Below are positions 37,918 through 38,715 of a stretch of DNA of 38,715 nt, piece after piece; within the stretch, counting starts at the first letter, position 1; each line of letters opens with the position of its first letter. This stretch comes from Salinarimonas soli (GTDB lineage Bacteria > Pseudomonadota > Alphaproteobacteria > Rhizobiales > Beijerinckiaceae). The translations under genes were made by a program, and so were the position numbers. The stretch is from contig NZ_VUOA01000019.1 of assembly GCF_008386575.1 (NCBI RefSeq), forward strand, positions 147,976-186,690, in the 5' to 3' direction. The notes below the pieces were generated by a model, which worked only from the letters and a program-made list of their open reading frames with translations, did not search any database and was not told where the DNA came from.

Positions 37918-38586
37918 TTGAGCGTCGACCTCGTGATCTTCGACTGCGACGGCGTGCTCATCGACAGCGAGAGCCTCGCCGCGCGGGTCCACGCCGAGGC
38001 GCTCGGCGCATTGGGCTATCCCACGAGCGCCGCCGAGCTGATCCGTCGCTTCACGGGCGTCCCCGATCGCGAGATGTACGCCGTCATCGAGAGCGAGTGG
38101 GGCCGCAGCCTGCCGGCGGATTACGACGAGCGGGCGAGGGCCGCCCTGTCCGCCCTCTACGCCCGCGACCTGCGCCCGATCCCGGGTGTCGGGGCGGCCC
38201 TGGACGGCATACGGCACCCCGTCTGCGTGGCCTCGAGCAGCGCGCCCGACAAGCTGCGCACGGTCCTGCGCCTGACGGGGCTTCACGACCGCTTCGCTCC
38301 CAATATCTTCAGCGCCAGCCAGGTCTCCCGCGGCAAGCCCGCCCCGGATCTCTTCCTGTTCGCCGCGGAGCGGATGGGCGTCGCGCCCGCCCGCTGCCTC
38401 GTGATCGAGGACAGCGTCGCCGGGGTCGCCGCCGCTGTGGCAGCGGGCATGCCGGTCCTCGGGTTCACCGGCGCAAGCCATTGCGGCCCGGGCCACGGCG
38501 AGCGTCTCACGCAGGCGGGAGCAGGGGCGGTCTTCGACGACATGCGCCGCCTGGCCCCGCTCGTCGCGGAGCGCGGGGCGTCCTGA
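37918..38586 (+). CDS. HAD-IA hydrolase (phosphoglycolate phosphatase / beta-PGM-like)
   Basis: Protein of 222 residues with the full HAD set: motif I IFDCDGVLIDSE (nucleophile D9, acid D11), motif II VASSSAPDK, motif III lysine in RGKPAPDLFLFAAERM, and motif IV VIEDSVAGVAAA. A four-helix C1 cap follows motif I (LGYPTSAAELIRRFTGV). It is a sugar-phosphate or phosphoglycolate phosphatase-like enzyme; the exact substrate is unknown. No ATG precedes motif I, so a TTG at 37918 is used, 77 bases after the CYTH-like gene, with only a weak ribosome site. Confidence 0.88.
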   Translation: MSVDLVIFDCDGVLIDSESLAARVHAEALGALGYPTSAAELIRRFTGVPDREMYAVIESEWGRSLPADYDERARAALSALYARDLRPIPGVGAALDGIRHPVCVASSSAPDKLRTVLRLTGLHDRFAPNIFSASQVSRGKPAPDLFLFAAERMGVAPARCLVIEDSVAGVAAAVAAGMPVLGFTGASHCGPGHGERLTQAGAGAVFDDMRRLAPLVAERGAS

Positions 38587-38604
38587 GGGGCCGCCGCTCC
38601 CATC

Positions 38605-38715
38605 TCTCACCCTCGTCCTGAGGTGCCCTGCGAAGCCCGGCCTCGAAGGGTGTTCCAGGAATCTCCGGAGGGATGTGGCAGGCGTCCTGTGTGCTTCGAG
38701 ACGCGCTCTTCGAGC
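38605..38715. repeat. Dispersed inverted-repeat element, second copy (cut by window end)
   Basis: Starts TCTCACCCTCGTCCTGAGGTGCCCTG and continues through CCTCGAAGG, ATCTCCGGAGGG and TGCTTCGAGACGC in the same order as the copy at 16334-16455, with about 80% identity by eye. The right arm runs off the window. It follows the HAD gene stop by 18 bases. Confidence 0.8.

Overview
This window is a gene-dense, very GC-rich chromosomal segment (my impression is about 70% G+C) of an alphaproteobacterium, most likely from the order Hyphomicrobiales (a Methylobacterium / Microvirga / Bosea / Salinarimonas-like lineage; the genus cannot be fixed by eye). The support is: a phaAB operon with divergent phaR, a zinc-free bL31, a two-domain malic enzyme, a phospholipid N-methyltransferase behind dnaKJ, DUF1236 and TorF-type envelope proteins, an alphaproteobacterial sigma-32 promoter, and two sites matching the EcfG general-stress sigma factor. 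I recognise 34 protein genes. I saw no tRNA or rRNA gene, insertion sequence, prophage or CRISPR array.

Layout. (1) 100-5.4 kb: endonuclease III (nth), a divergent DUF2244 membrane protein, then the stress block dnaK-dnaJ-pmtA on the minus strand. (2) 5.75-7.35 kb: a secreted cysteine-rich unknown and a Gly/Met-rich YidB-family protein. (3) 7.6-11.5 kb: malic enzyme (maeB) and a secreted repeat-rich DUF1236 protein, separated by a strong terminator. (4) 11.8-16.3 kb: mutS, a small HisKA_2/HWE-type sensor kinase with a damaged N-box, and an AraC-OGT (Ada-like) DNA-alkylation protein. (5) 16.5-19.9 kb: cell-envelope genes, namely a TorF-type porin, a lytic transglycosylase and a lipoprotein L,D-transpeptidase. 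(6) 20-22.7 kb: an FtrA/GlxA regulator with a divergent rhodanese, an acetyltransferase and a HAD phosphatase. (7) 22.7-27.6 kb: accA, a methyltransferase divergent from a gloB-cupin-GNAT operon, and an EamA exporter. (8) 27.7-30.7 kb: the polyhydroxybutyrate module phaB/phaA with divergent phaR. (9) 30.8-38.7 kb: rpmE, an ABC exporter, a hyuB-hyuA hydantoinase/oxoprolinase operon, a CYTH-like protein with a long Pro/Ala tail, and a HAD hydrolase.

How they work together. Central carbon and storage metabolism (malic enzyme, AccA, PhaA, PhaB, PhaR) is interleaved with stress, repair and envelope maintenance (DnaKJ, PmtA, Nth, MutS, the Ada-like protein, SLT and LDT). The regulatory signals I could read are: a sigma-32 promoter for dnaK; EcfG-type promoters (GGAAC-N16/17-CGTT) for the DUF1236 gene and for the degenerate histidine kinase; a candidate PhaR operator on the phaR promoter; and several hairpin terminators. 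Intergenic spaces carry at least three families of dispersed palindromic repeats. Nothing looks like a new multi-gene defence or biosynthetic system. The most interesting lead is the small N-box-deficient kinase that appears to be transcribed by the general stress sigma factor.
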